From Nymphaea colorata (taxonomy: Eukaryota > Streptophyta > Magnoliopsida > Nymphaeales > Nymphaeaceae), in contig NC_045145.1 of the NCBI RefSeq assembly GCF_008831285.2, positions 5,270,802-5,330,801 on the forward strand: DNA of 60,000 nt, read 5' to 3'. Below the pieces are notes generated by a model, which saw only the letters and a list, made by a program, of their open reading frames with translations, ran no database searches and was not told where the DNA came from. Made by a program: the position numbers and the translations under genes. Below are positions 25,301 to 41,080 of the stretch, piece after piece. How positions within the stretch are numbered: position 1 is the first letter of the stretch; the number at the start of each line of letters is the position of its first letter.

Positions 25301-25797
25301 TCTCTCTCTGTATGGAATATTCCGACTCTCCTTCTGACGGGCCATAGTGCATGTATCTAGTAAAAATTGGATACGAAGGACGGAAAAAGTTGAACAGTGT
25401 AAATGCAGCCAAGGAATCAAACGAATGAAAGCGAATATCTCAGAAGAGAAAAGGACTCGTCCGTTCTCAAAGATTCCAAAGCGCTTTCAGAGAGAAAAGA
25501 ACTTGTCTCAAAGATTCCAAAGCCCTCAGAAGAGAAAACAACCTCTCTCAACTCTCAAGTGCAGCAGGTTGCATTAATGCGCAGTCATTTAGCAGATGAA
25601 GACAAATGTGGGAACTTCTTCTAGGAACAATTTGTAAACCCCGCCAAATTGACAACCCCCAAAACACACACTCTCTCTGAATAATCAACGTCAACCCTAC
25701 GCATTGAATCTGCCAAACCCACTCTCTCTCTCAATAATTTAACGTACGATGCTGGTAGGTTGATATTAACTTTTTTTTTTGTTCTTTAAATTATTTT
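22348..25797. other. 3' flank of DUF1118 gene and intergenic DNA
   Basis: The first bases are 3' UTR, including CT/CA repeats at about 22402-22442. Further along are GA and CT microsatellites (24808-24829, 25288-25309). A slightly GC-richer block at 24280-24800 has open frames on both strands, but none matches a known family. Repeated TCTCAAAGATTCCAAAGC motifs occur at 25466-25525. No gene can be supported. Confidence 0.5.
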
Positions 25798-25929
25798 AAA
25801 GTATTATTAGTCAATGTTTAAATGGATAATAAAGTATTATTAGTCAATGTTTAAATGGATAATAAAGTATTATTAGTCAATGTTTAAATGGATAATAAAG
25901 TATTATTAGTCAATGTTTAAATGGATAAT
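25798..25929 (+). repeat. perfect 33-bp x 4 minisatellite
   Basis: A 33-bp unit starting AAAGTATTATTAGTCAATGT and ending TTTAAATGGATAAT is repeated four times without visible mismatch. It lies in noncoding AT-rich DNA. Confidence 0.97.
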
Positions 25930-26098
25930 TAAGTCTGTACGTGTTGTAACTAAGTAATAGTTGAAGAAGGGTGTTTTTTTTGGGAGAAAGTAGATGGGGT
26001 TTTTTGGGCATAACAGAGGTAGGGGCTGTGACAGTTCTCATGGGTACTATGCCTCTAGCATTTTAAGAGATGGGTGTAGTTAAAAGGGTATAATATTG

Positions 26099-26147
<49 letters not shown>

Positions 26148-26772
26148 TATTTATCTATATATATAGTGGGGCAGTGTGGGAGGTGGTTGGTTGGGTCTGG
26201 GTTGGGCATTTTTTTCATATATTGGGTTATTAACCTCTCATTCACCCGAGATATATCTACTGCAACCATGAGAATGAATAAGGTAGAATTCATGTCAAGC
26301 TGGTGAAGCTTGAACTCTGCGCTAACTCTGCACGCCCCATCCTCAAAATGCTCAGCTTCAACTCGATTCAAGTTCCACTTCAATAGCTCGAGCTAGGCTT
26401 GATCGAGCCTCATGTATGTCAGCTTTTGTTTAAGTTTAAGGAATAGCTTAGCGGAGCTCACTACAGTACATGTTTTTCTTTATTTCCAAAAGCTATATGT
26501 GTCCAACACAAGCTTAGCCGAGTTGGGTATGGGACATGTTTCACTTAAGAAAAAAAAAAGGCAAGGTGTTTTACCAATTTTTAACGCTCTGCCGGCAGTC
26601 AGTGCAGGATATCTCACTATCTCTCTTGAGCATGACTTGTTTAGCTAGACAAATTTACCTCCCAACTTGAGCGAAAAGGATAAACAGATTAGATTCATGA
26701 AGTTTAGATTAGATGAGACAAGTAGCTTAATTAGGAAACTTCACTCGTTTTGCAGGGCCTAATAATTGATAA

Positions 26773-26818
<46 letters not shown>

Positions 26819-27090
26819 ATTAGTTGTTGGTAGGAGTGCTACTGTCTGAGCTCAGTTGAGTTGAGATAGCTCCAATTACTCTAGTGGTGTCAAGCTTGAA
26901 ACAAGATTGCCAAGCTCAAGCTTCCCAATCTATGCTCAAGATCATCAATTTGACTTTGCTCCTCTCCTAAATCAAAGGTGAAACCAGTTCAATAAGTTTC
27001 CTTGTAGAGGACAACATGAAGACTTAAACTTATTCACCCTCCCTTGGAGAAAAAGAAACACACAGTCAATATAAAAAACAACACCCTTTT
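25930..27090. other. intergenic DNA with (AT)n and (CT)n tracts
   Basis: Contains an (AT)n tract at about 26100-26145 and a (CT)19 tract at about 26777-26814. Strings such as CAATAGCTCGAGC at 26370-26400 resemble the subterminal motifs of the hAT family seen at 54965-58394, but no complete element is evident. Confidence 0.5.
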
Positions 27091-27099
27091 TCACTGCCG

Positions 27100-29640
27100 T
27101 TAAAAACAATGAGCGTCAGTAAAGGTTCACTTTGTCGAACACCAACAAAGAAACATCAAGCATGAGGGAAGCATAGATAAACCTTTGAGTTTTGGGCTAT
27201 ATTCTAAAAGGATATAGTAACTAGATTTGAAGTCAAGCTTGTTGTTCCTATAGGGATGAAGGTAAGGTCAGCAAACACAATTGAAGACCTTTTGAAATTT
27301 ATAGTTGGAGCTAAATAAAACATAATCAGGATGTGTCTGCTTATGGACAGTAGTGGGAACATGATTCATCAAATAAGCAACAATATTACAAGCAAAACTG
27401 CATACTTAGAGCCCATGGTTGAGCCATTAAACACAAACCATAATCGACTATGTGCCAGACTTTAAGTTCAACACACTATTTTACTCATGCATAGATAGGT
27501 GAACGTGAGACATAGTAACTAATCCCTTGATCCTGCAAGTATGGGTCCAAAACTTTATATTCTCCACCTTGGCAATGACTTTGAAGATATTTTATTTTCC
27601 TTTCAAAAGTAGTCTCTGCGCTATTTTGGATATCCAAAAAAATATCAGAAACATCAAATTTGTAAGGAATCACATATATCTAGGTATATCATGGAAAGTC
27701 ATCCATAAAAGTAACACAACATCTATCTTAATCAAAGCTTATGGTTGGTGCCGGCCCTCAAACATCAAAATATTTCAATCCTAAAGGGTGTAAAAACATT
27801 GTGATTAGATGGAAAAATGACAACCTATGGATTTTGCTTTGTTGACAAGCCATACAAAGGATTATTTTAGAATGAGTGACGTATATTTAGTTGAAACGGT
27901 TCGACACCTCAAAGGATCATTCGAAGCCAACAATTTGTGAGGGCATATATTTGGTTAATGAGCTAATAATCCATGATAACAAAAATTGGTCCCTAGGCAT
28001 CCATGAGTTAGGATTAAGTTCCAGAGTCCTTTCATTAGTAGTAATCTTAAACTTCTGGGCCATGGTTTTTTTTCCATCAACCAAAACATTGTAGGCCATC
28101 AAAATGGGAGTAAACTAGGACTCCCATGAAAGATACTATCCACTAATAATTTCACATTTATGAAGTATTTCAAATTTGAAAGACAAGATAACAGGCTTTG
28201 AGGACTTCTCTGTTGTGATTAGGTTCCTTCTGAAGCCATGGATCTGATAACACTTTGATGATGAATAGAGCTGAAGATCGAGAGGAAAACTAGTAAAGTA
28301 TGCAGTTTTACCTGCTTTGATTCCATAATAGGGAATAGTAAGAGAGAATAGAAAAGAGGACGCAAAGCAATTTGATAAATTGTAAATACATAAAAGCAAG
28401 AGAAGGAAAGCTAGGCAGCCATTAACATGGTTCAGCAAAGTTCTCCCTACATCCATGAAGGGAGGAGAATTACTTTCATTAAAACCATCTCAGACATTAC
28501 ATAGCAAGTTTTATACATGAGGCAACTTGACAAATGTCTCTCAATGTCTAGATTCCCAATGGCCATAAGCAAAGATGGTAGTTGATAGACTTGCCTAAAA
28601 ATGAATATGGCAAATGGCAAGTAGTCTCCTAGTCAGAAATAACACGCATTAACGCTCCCCCTCAAGTGGGGTGTGTATGTCAAGACAGCCCCACTTGCTA
28701 ATTGCTTGTTGAAGCTTGGTTTTAGGTACACCTTTAGTTAGGGCATCAGCAGCTTGGGCCTTTCCCTTCATGTACAGAGTTCTGATTTCTCCAGATATAA
28801 CGTTTTCTTTGAGTGGAACTTCATACGGAGATTTTTGTTTATGGACAATAGTGGGAACATGATTCATCAAATAAGCAACAATATTCAAAGCAAAACTGCA
28901 ATACTTAATTAGAAACTTAGAACCCATGGTTGAGCCATTAAGCACAAACCAGAATTGACCATGTGTTCTATGTTCAACATAGCCGTTTTGCTCATGTACA
29001 TATGAACATGAGACATAGTGACTAATCCCTTGATCTTGCAAGTATAGCTCCACAACTTTATATTTTTCCACCTCCATAACTTGGAAGATATTTTATTTTT
29101 CTTCCAAAAGTAGTCTCTGCCCTATTTTAGAAAAATTGTGATGTATGCAGTTTGATACGTTAATAGACGATGAACAAAACTGAAGACTGAGAGAAAGAAA
29201 AATTATAAAGTAGGACTCCCATGAAAGATACTATCTGCTAATAATTTCACATTCAGAAAGTGTAGCAAATTTGGAGGAGAAGATAATAGGCTTTGAGGGC
29301 TTATCTGCTATTATTAGGTTCCTTTTGAAGCCATGAATCTGAAAACACCTAGGCGATGAACAAAACTGAAGATTAAGAGAAAAAAAAATTGTAAAGTATG
29401 CAGTTTTTCCAGCATTCCATATAATAGAGAAAGGTAAGAGAGAAGGGAAAAGAAGAAGCAAAGTGGTTAACATGGTTCATTAGATATCTTAGGTACATCC
29501 ATGAAAAGGTGAACTTCTTATTCATCCTAGCTTCATTATAAGAAGAGAGATTTAATACCTCTCATATGCTACACACTGATAAAGTAGAGTTATTTCTGTT
29601 TTTATCCAAATTAATACAAGGAATAGGGCAGTTTCCCAAT
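27100..29640 (-). mobile_element. rearranged Ty1/copia retrotransposon remnants (at least two copies)
   Basis: All coding traces are on the minus strand. 27370-27860 is an integrase core with FMDDFP, TTFERKIKYLQ and YLQDQGISYYVS, continuing to about 27100 with a trace of the downstream linker. 28649-29077 joins an integrase C-terminal piece (YVHEQNGYVEHRTHG) directly to the end of RNase H (ADALTKGVPKTKLQQ, WGCLDIHTP), so most of reverse transcriptase is deleted. A polypurine-like TTGAGGGGGAGCG follows at about 28653, then an LTR (about 28250-28653). After that come a primer-site-like GTTATCAGATCC and a gag start (about 28100-28245). A second LTR/primer-site/gag-start copy is at 29210-29600, and a third LTR scrap at about 29147-29205. 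Nothing here is functional. Confidence 0.8.
28250..28653 (-). repeat. copia LTR (remnant)
   Basis: On the minus strand this lies between the polypurine-like tract at the end of the RNase H remnant and a tRNA-iMet-like primer site (GTTATCAGATCC). Its 3' half is repeated at 29345-29600 with clear but imperfect identity, for example TAAAGTATGCAGTTTT and the ACATCCATGAA block. Confidence 0.6.
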
Positions 29641-30769
29641 CTTACTACCAGATTAATTGTTGATTTGATTTCCTTCAATAATTCACTGCAAGATCATATG
29701 AGAAAATAACTTGTTCCTCGTCACTGTATTTACTTCCACATTCTTTGAATGATCATGTACATTTTGTACTTCTCTCTTCTCTATGATAGACCCAGATCTA
29801 GACAGATTATTCTCTTTATTATAGAGCCACCAACATATTTGAACAAATCCTAACTCTGCATGGCCGATTTAATTTTCGAAAAGAGGAAATTGTTGCTAGT
29901 CTTATAAAGACCAAGCTTCCAATTATGTCCTACTGTAAAGCTTGGATACGGGAAGCAGTGTGTGTATACCTTAAGTTTTTTGTTGTGGCTGTAGTGGAAG
30001 ACACTATCTGCAACACCAGGTTGATATGAACAACTCATGTGATGATGGAGATCACATTGACACAGCCACTGAAACAACTTCAAGTCTCTGGTACCACTAA
30101 GATGCAGAAAAGGAACCCAAAAGATAGAGATTTAATGTAGTTGGGTTCAACTGAACCTACTGCAACGAAAATATGTGAACTTCACAAATTTTTCAGCGGC
30201 TGTTTTTCATTAGTATTTATGACTTTGGTAATGTTACAATAGGATAAAACTTAAAAGTAATATTTTCTTTCCTAGAAAAATAACATTTGGTTTGGTAAGT
30301 GTGGTTTGAGATATGGTATTATGTATCCTTGTTAATGGAGAACAAAGATCACTTGTTGGAGAATATGCTTTTATTTTACGCGTTCTTTTGATGAAAGGAA
30401 AGGATAGTAATGGATGGACAGAAAATGAAAGCAAAAGGAGGGATTGATGATAGGGAGGGAGTGAGAGGAAAGAAGAGGAAAGAAAATGATAAAAGAACCC
30501 TTTTGTTTCTGTTCCAACCTCTCCAACTTTGGAGGGATTGAGATTACCTGCGCAAATAATTTCCTTCCTCTCTCTTTCTTTTCCCTTCCTTGCATCCAAA
30601 TATGTTTCCTTATTTCTCTCTCATTTTCTTCCCCCCTTAATTAGGGGACCAAACACAGAAATGATGATCAGCCTTTCCATTCCTTTCCCTCTATCCAAAC
30701 CAAGTCTTAATTTGGCTGGTGGAAGGATGATCATGTTGAGCATGCTGCTTAAAAATTTCCTTCTTCTTG

Positions 30770-30830
<61 letters not shown>

Positions 30831-31017
30831 TTCTCATCACTCAACTACTAATGCCTTCGCTTGAACATCTCACTTGGCCTCTGGTATGCAATTTAAAGCC
30901 GACTGCATTAATATGATCGTCATGTTTGAAAATATGAGAATATTCCAATGCCCGTATGCAATTCATATAGAAAGATACAGACAAAAAAAAATGTACATAT
31001 GGGATAAGTATAAGCCA
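29641..31017. other. intergenic DNA with a possible MITE and a compound (CT)n(AT)n tract
   Basis: No coding domain is seen. 30360-30720 is purine-rich on one side and pyrimidine-rich on the other, with GCATCCAAATATG and CTATCCAAACCAAG strings like short DNA transposon edges. A compound microsatellite (CT)n followed by (TA)n lies at 30771-30827. Confidence 0.4.
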
Positions 31018-31216
31018 GTAGCAGACAGAAATTTTCTAAGAGAGGGGCCGAATTATAGTTTCAAAATTTTGACGGGACTGAAATTTTATTTTTCAAAATT
31101 TTCATGTAGAATACATGAAGTTTTTTAAAATTTCTATGTAAATTTATTTATTTATTTATTTATTTTGAGGGGGAGGCCAGGACCCCTACCAGCCCCCCTT
31201 GGCTCCACCCCTGCGT
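31018..31216 (+). repeat. Tip100-type hAT MITE copy
   Basis: Right end GGCTCCACCCCTG is the complement of a CAGGGGTGGAGCC terminus. The left end is eroded (CAGTAGCAGACAG). Flanks AGTATAAG and CGTATAAT agree at 6 of 8 positions, consistent with a decayed 8-bp target duplication. The internal motif AATTATAGTTTCAAAATTTT is shared with the copy at 41310. Confidence 0.6.
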
Positions 31217-34093
<2,877 letters not shown>

Positions 34094-34222
34094 TGAGAGA
34101 TATCCGGTGGTGGGAATCTAATAATATTAAAAGCAGCAGAGGATAAACCGAGGACAAGAAAGGGCGGCAATAATGGACGACTAAGGGAGGTACTTCATAG
34201 CTGTATCGTGACAGAGAGATGG

Positions 34223-34224
<2 letters not shown>

Positions 34225-34290
<66 letters not shown>
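34225..34290 (+). repeat. (CT)33 microsatellite
   Basis: Uninterrupted CT dinucleotides over 66 bases, followed shortly by a C-rich run (34306-34320). Confidence 0.97.
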
Positions 34291-34291
<1 letters not shown>

Positions 34292-37022
34292 AGCCTGTTT
34301 CTTCCCCCCCCCCACCCCCCCGGCGTTTCTTTCTTTTTGTTTTTCCTTTTGCAAGTTGGCATGGAATGAGGGAGAAGCTGGGTACAACGTGTGGACTGCA
34401 CCGACAATGGAGGTCACCTATCAGTCTTCGTCATCCCTCCCCCATTGTTTCCGCTCTTTTGCTTTTGGCCATGCACGCTAGAGTCGCAAAAGTCTCACAC
34501 GTTGATCCCTTCAGATTGTCGCTACAAGTTTACAGCATGCACGCTCAGTCAAAAGGTCAGAAAGGAAAATGATCAAAAAGATGTAATCAAACTCATCAAG
34601 AACCCCCGGCCCTCCCCACAGAAAAGAAAGCTCTTGATTGGAAACAATGAATCTGATGGTTCAATACGTAAGAATGTAAAGTAGGTATATATTTCACTGC
34701 ATATATTCGAATTCTTCAGAATGGTAGCGCGATTTGGATTTCTGTAAAGATAAATTTGTGTGAAAACGGATCGCATGATTTTGGTTAGAGAACCAACATT
34801 CTGCTTCTCCACTTTTTAGATAAAGAAAGTGTTCTAGTTGTGGTGGGGAATGTTTTGAATGGTCACTTTTGTCTTCTTAAAAATGAGCCAGGGAGATGTA
34901 TGGTTGTGATTAAGCTATATATAGACACATGAATGGTATGCAAAATTAGATGAATGAGTTCAGGCTTTTAAAGATGGATCAAAGGCAGCAGAAAGAGAAG
35001 TGAAAATTGAAATTGGTAGCAGAAATGCCCATTGGTTGTCACAGTCTTACCTGAAAGTTGAAGTTGAAGGAAACCCTTAATTATCTTGAGGAGATCGTCG
35101 CTTCTTTAGCTGTTTCTCTACCAAAACAAGATGCAATAGTGGTGTGATGGGAGCTTACCTGCGCATAACATTATACAAGGAAATGGAGTTACAGAAAACT
35201 CTAATTAATTATCTCGAGGAGATCGCCTCTTTCCCCTTGTGTTCCTCCTCTACCAAAACAAAAGCAGCAGTGGTTTTTTACAGTACTTTACCTGCATAAC
35301 ATAAACGAGAAATTAGTAAGGCAGTAAAGTGAAGAACGTTCGTAACTAAAAGGTCACACAACCAAGCACTGCATTGCCCGCTAAAATCCACCATTTTTTA
35401 ACACTGCAAGGAAGACAAATGCCATCTAGTTTCATACTCCGATGCCATGATCGACACCCATGTCGAAACTTATAGTATACACACCAATTAGACAATTGTA
35501 AAAGCAAATGATCCTTCGCTCGAATGGAATTCGTAGAAGTAACTAGCGTACTGACAAAAAGGCTTCTCAGTATTGGTTCATGGCTTCAAGCTAGCTATCA
35601 CAGACTGTGTTTTTCTTTTCCCTTTTTCTTTCTGTAATGGTTATGACTAAATGTTTCAGTTTTTCATGTGACCGTTTCTTGGATAGTAGCTAGATTGAGA
35701 GTTTTCAGCCTTTTTCTGCCCCCAACTCAGTGTAGCCAAAAACTCCGCGCTAGAATTCTATGTGAGATAGAGTGGTCCTGCAATATGGAAGGAAAGGTTT
35801 AATGAAGCTAGGCTGGTCCCTGTGCTATATGAAAACCATTTTATAGGTTGCCCAGAGCACATCCATCCACAGTAAAGGAAAAAAAAAGCTCTTGTTCTAA
35901 AACCACAATTTTGAGATTCATGTAGATGATCTTATCTGCTTGATTGGAATCTTTTGACAAGCGACCTGGTTTTTCATCCTACCATATACTTACTCTTTCT
36001 TACTGTTCTGCCAAGCCAGTTTGCAACCAGTAAGCTTCCAAACCAAGGCAACTACAAAGCTTTTTCTGCTATGATTATGTTGCATAAAGGCCTTAAATTA
36101 CATGTGTAAAGCATAAAATGCTTCTAATAAAGAGACACAAACGGTGGTCATAATATGAAATACATGAATAGCTTTCTTTTCACAGGCATATATGAAAAGA
36201 AAACAAAAATACTAAGGCTATTGTAATAGTTTAATTTTTCTATATATTTTTTAAGATCCTTGGGATACTGATGAAGGAATGCATACTGTTGGTCCCATTT
36301 TATGCCCTCTTCCACTGTAGTGATACTGCCAGCCTATTGTTGCATATATTCCATTAGGGATAGTTCATTGCGAGAATTGATGCAGTGGAATCTTGGAAAT
36401 GTCCAAGTGGAATTAAGTCTAAGCAAGGTCATTCTTCTTTTCTCTGTAGGCAAAAGAGGAATGAAAATTATCCTTAATCAACGTGATATCAACTATACTG
36501 CTACTGAAAATTGAAATATTATCTAAACCTTCAAAGTGTCGATATTCTATTCCTTTTGTGCTTCTTAATGATAAAAAGTAAGATTTGAGCACAGAATTAG
36601 GTTTAGGAAAAAGTCGTATTTACAAGAAATACACTTTCTTTCTAAATTGAAAAGCTGCAAATACTAGTAGATGAATTTTACTCACTCGTAAAACACCATC
36701 TGACATCTTTTTAAGGTTTCTGCTTTCATGAAAAAAAAATCATTTGATGTTATGATCTGCGGTAACAAGTTAAGAAGATGGTATAGAGTCGATTAATATT
36801 ATTCGACAAAGCGTAGATAGCATAATATGTGACGACAAAATTTGCTGTAATGACTTGATGATGACCTAACATAGTGGATGGGCCTTTTCTTATAGGTGTC
36901 AACACATGCCATGTGATACAAGTTGCACCACATGTTTGCTTTTCCTCCTTGAGCTTGATCTTTGATACCAAGCCTTCTAAACAATTCCTATCACACACCC
37001 ACAGTCCCACACACACACACAC
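34291..37022. other. noncoding DNA upstream of the TCP gene
   Basis: Apart from the imperfect direct duplication listed separately at 35065-35302, nothing recognisable is seen on either strand. The frame at 34391-34684 has no known domain. Confidence 0.4.
35065..35302. repeat. imperfect direct duplication of about 110 bp
   Basis: Two blocks (about 35065-35175 and 35193-35302) share GAGGAGATCG, TCTACCAAAACAA and CTTTACCTGC/GCTTACCTGC followed by ATAACAT, in the same order. On the minus strand each block shows ATGTTATG then GCAG|GTAA, which resembles a 5' splice site. Confidence 0.6.
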
Positions 37023-37976
<954 letters not shown>

Positions 37977-37991
37977 ATGATTGGGCAATAG
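37977..37991 (+). promoter_or_regulatory. four-codon uORF ending one base before the TCP start codon
   Basis: ATG ATT GGG CAA TAG occupies 37977-37991. One G separates its stop from the main ATG at 37993. If both are on the mRNA, TCP translation would depend on leaky scanning or on very local reinitiation. Confidence 0.6.
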
Positions 37992-37992
37992 G

Positions 37993-39090
37993 ATGATTAA
38001 GAACTTAGCAGATCGGAACGATGCACCGCTGAAGCAGGAAGGCTTTGTTGAAGACCGAAAGAACGGTAGAGGACCCTACAGTTTGAGATCATGGTCGGGG
38101 CTAAAAGACCCAAGAATCGTACGTGTTTCACGCTCCTTTGGGGGAAAGGATAGGCACAGCAAAGTGAAAACGATAAAGGGGCTGAGAGACAGGCGCGTTA
38201 GGCTTTCTGTCTCGACTGCCATCCAATTATATGATCTTCAAGACAGACTTGGCCTGAACCAGCCCAGCAAAGTTGTTGATTGGTTGATTCAGAATGCTCA
38301 GCATGAAATCGATGAGCTTCCTCCACTGCCGATCCCTCAAGAAGATGAAGCTTATAACTTCTCTCAGCCACTGACGGTTTCCAGATCAAACACTTTGTTG
38401 CCTTTAGTGCCCACAAACACAACTGCAGATCTGAATGCTTCCAAGTATGCCGCTGTTCAATCTCTGAGTTTGCTACCAGACAAGAATGAAACCGACCTAG
38501 ATGCAGTGGAATTTGGCAGTGACCATGTAGCTGAGCGGCCCAATCATCAGTCTGGTATTATAGGTGGAATGATCAGTGAGAAAACCAACTTGGGCAAAAG
38601 GTATGAACACAGCAACCAAAGCCCTTTCTTTCTTTCCCATCAGTCTTCCTACCCTGCCTTACTCATCAATGCACTCTCAGGTAATTCCCACTCCCAGAGG
38701 TATTCAAGTCCCTTTTTGTCACAATTAGGTGCCCAAATCCATTCAGTTCAGCCTGAAGAACCTAGTAACTGCAATAGTAACTCTATATCTTCCACATTGT
38801 CATTATCATCTGGTTCACATCTCTATCTTTACCAACCTACAGAAGGTCCATCAACCATTCCCTCATATGCAACCACTCCATTAGAGTTTGATCTCCGACA
38901 ATGCAGTCATCCTCAGATGCTGAACATGAATTCTCAATCCTTCAAACCTTCTCTCTCGCCTTCGCTTGGAACACTTGATCAATCTTTAAGACCTTTTCAA
39001 GGAAGCATGAATGCTCACTTTCTCCAGTACCAGCATGGTAGTTCTCATTCCCCAAATGCTTCAGCGAAAGGGAAGAATGTCCCCACATGA
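37993..39090 (+). CDS. TCP transcription factor, class II CIN type (TCP5/TCP13/TCP17-like)
   Basis: Nuclear DNA-binding regulator; CIN-class TCPs control leaf margin growth and the switch from proliferation to differentiation. The 365-residue protein has a short N-terminus with the class-typical [20 protein letters not shown]. The TCP basic helix-loop-helix domain spans residues about 50-110: basic part [20 protein letters not shown], helix 1 [14 protein letters not shown], helix 2 [20 protein letters not shown] long Ser/Asn/His-rich tail follows. The spacing and the PPLPIPQ block after the domain favour the TCP5/13/17 branch, which lacks a miR319 site, and I saw no such site here. The frame runs back to 37981 without a Met, so ATG 37993 is the start. 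It is intronless, with TGA at 39088-39090. Class assignment is secure; the exact orthologue is not. Confidence 0.93.
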   Translation: MIKNLADRNDAPLKQEGFVEDRKNGRGPYSLRSWSGLKDPRIVRVSRSFGGKDRHSKVKTIKGLRDRRVRLSVSTAIQLYDLQDRLGLNQPSKVVDWLIQNAQHEIDELPPLPIPQEDEAYNFSQPLTVSRSNTLLPLVPTNTTADLNASKYAAVQSLSLLPDKNETDLDAVEFGSDHVAERPNHQSGIIGGMISEKTNLGKRYEHSNQSPFFLSHQSSYPALLINALSGNSHSQRYSSPFLSQLGAQIHSVQPEEPSNCNSNSISSTLSLSSGSHLYLYQPTEGPSTIPSYATTPLEFDLRQCSHPQMLNMNSQSFKPSLSPSLGTLDQSLRPFQGSMNAHFLQYQHGSSHSPNASAKGKNVPT

Positions 39091-39342
39091 GCTCTATAGG
39101 CTTGCTTTCAAATTAATGACTTGCAGAGGGGCTCAACACCATTCTCCTCAACTATGGCGGGAAACATGGCTGGAACAAAAGCCAGAGGTTTCCACGTTCT
39201 CTATAGAGTATAGAAGACCTTACCTTTCAGTACTTAACTAAAGTACAAAGATTATGACCATATTTGGTAAATAGTATACTTGTCTATGGAGTTGTTGCAT
39301 TAATATTGAGTCCACATTTCTCTCTTGCCTTATGAAGGCTTT

Positions 39343-39450
39343 CTTATATCAATCGACTTGCTTTCATGTTGTATTATTTAAGAATGCTGCAAAAGGGTTG
39401 CTTATATCCATCGACTTGCTTTCATGTTGTATTATTTAAGAATGCTGCAA
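39343..39450 (+). repeat. 58-bp tandem duplication downstream of the TCP gene
   Basis: A unit starting CTTATATC(A/C)ATCGACTTGC begins at 39343 and again at 39401. The second copy is about 50 bases long and nearly identical. It lies 250-360 bases past the TCP stop, possibly in the 3' UTR. Confidence 0.9.
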
Positions 39451-41080
39451 TGAAAATATACAATATAAGACCAAGTTATTGTAATACTTTGAGCATATAC
39501 TTATATTGCATGCATATTGCTTTTTCTTCAATTGGATCTTTAGAACGTAAGTGACATAAGCCTTGTTTATTGAAACCCCCTATTTGTCATGGCCCGGCTT
39601 TTTTGTTGAATTATATGTGAGTTCGGTACCATATAGCTTGCCTATGTGTTCGTCTGTGGGCATGTGAATAATCTACCTCTGTAGCTAGCTACATGCAATA
39701 AAATATACTTAAGTTGCTTAAAGAGAACTTGCAGAAGAAGAAAATGCAATATTAAATCAAGAACGTCCAACATATATCAGGACGCTTCACAACAATTCAA
39801 AGCCACATGCATCTCAGCCTTATTTCAGCTTATGTGATTAATCATTGACTAAAGCTCATCAAAATACTCGTTGTGCCCTGAGCTACGATCGAGCACTCTT
39901 ATGTGGTCTAAGAGATTCATATATTAACAATGGATGTGTCCTTTAAACTATAATTCAATAGATATATAGTTACATTTTCATCTGATTAGAGAGTGCATGT
40001 GACATGAGGCCATAGGCCGCTTGGTTCTTACTAGTTTCTTGCTGATTAAGTTCATTGTCATTATCATTTAAGACAAAAAACAACGTGAAATCAGAATCAA
40101 CTGCTAAAATCTTTTATTAGTCTACTATCTAGGAGCAAAATAATAGATTATACGGGCTTGGGTTTCTTACGATATTTTGAGGTTAAAGACTGAAACAACT
40201 TGTCCGACTATTAAAACATATCAACAGAAGTGATCTTGTTGCAAACAGAAGTGTAGGCTAAACATATTCTATAATAAAAGTTTAGCTCAAGTATGGTCTT
40301 TAACATATTAATTAAGGATGTGGTCTTTATAGGCTTCTATATATTAATGGGGCTAGGCGAAGAATATCAAGGGAAAAAAATGATATTTTGATTGCTTAGA
40401 ACATGCCGACGATCAAAATTTGGAAAATCAACAACAAAAATAGAAAGTAACTATCTTACACAGTACACCAACTCTGTGTTTTTCATATATTCATGACTAG
40501 TGGTTAGGCATAGCATTTAATTTCGATATGTGGGGCGGAAAGAAAAGGAGTAAGAACTTAAGTACCCGAACCATTCAAACACTTCAAGTGTACGCAAGAC
40601 AAGTTAAGTTGCATTTAAGTACACCACAGGAAAGAGTACAGGATTTTGATGATGAGATTAAAAGATGCTAGCTATGGCTGCGATATATTTCTTTCCGCGA
40701 GCTATAGCATTGCAAGAGATGTGTCGCGAGATTTTTTGAAAATCTCATGGTATTTATGAAAGAAATAAGTAAAACAAAAATATCAGGAAAACCTTGGCCA
40801 AAATGAATATCTCGTGATTTTCTTGCAATTTTTCAGTCTTATGATTTTCACATTAATGAAAATGGATTGCATATGTGCATGCACATGTTTGTGAGTGTGT
40901 GAATGCGAGGGAGAACATATTTCTTTTACCACAAAAATGGCTCAAAAATGTTATTTTTTCGAAAATTATAAAAACTATGCTCATGCTTTGGTGAAAAGTT
41001 CATTTTTAATTTTTTGTGTTATTGAATGTCCTGATTAAGTGAGAACTGTTATTAATAAGTTAAAAGTCAGAATCTGTGTC
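39451..41080. other. noncoding AT-rich intergenic DNA
   Basis: No coding domain or recognisable element was seen on either strand. Short repeated strings such as GAAAATCTCATG/ATCTCGTG occur near 40735-40820. Confidence 0.45.

Noticed and set aside
25798-25929. CRISPR-like array
   Set aside because: Units are contiguous with no spacers, and the genome is a plant nuclear genome.
34219-34572. 117-codon plus-strand frame starting with many Leu-Ser repeats
   Set aside because: It is a translation of the (CT)33 microsatellite and noncoding flank, with no domain.
37993-39090. miR319 target site in the TCP gene
   Set aside because: No stretch resembling the miR319 complementary site was seen, in agreement with a TCP5/13/17-type gene.
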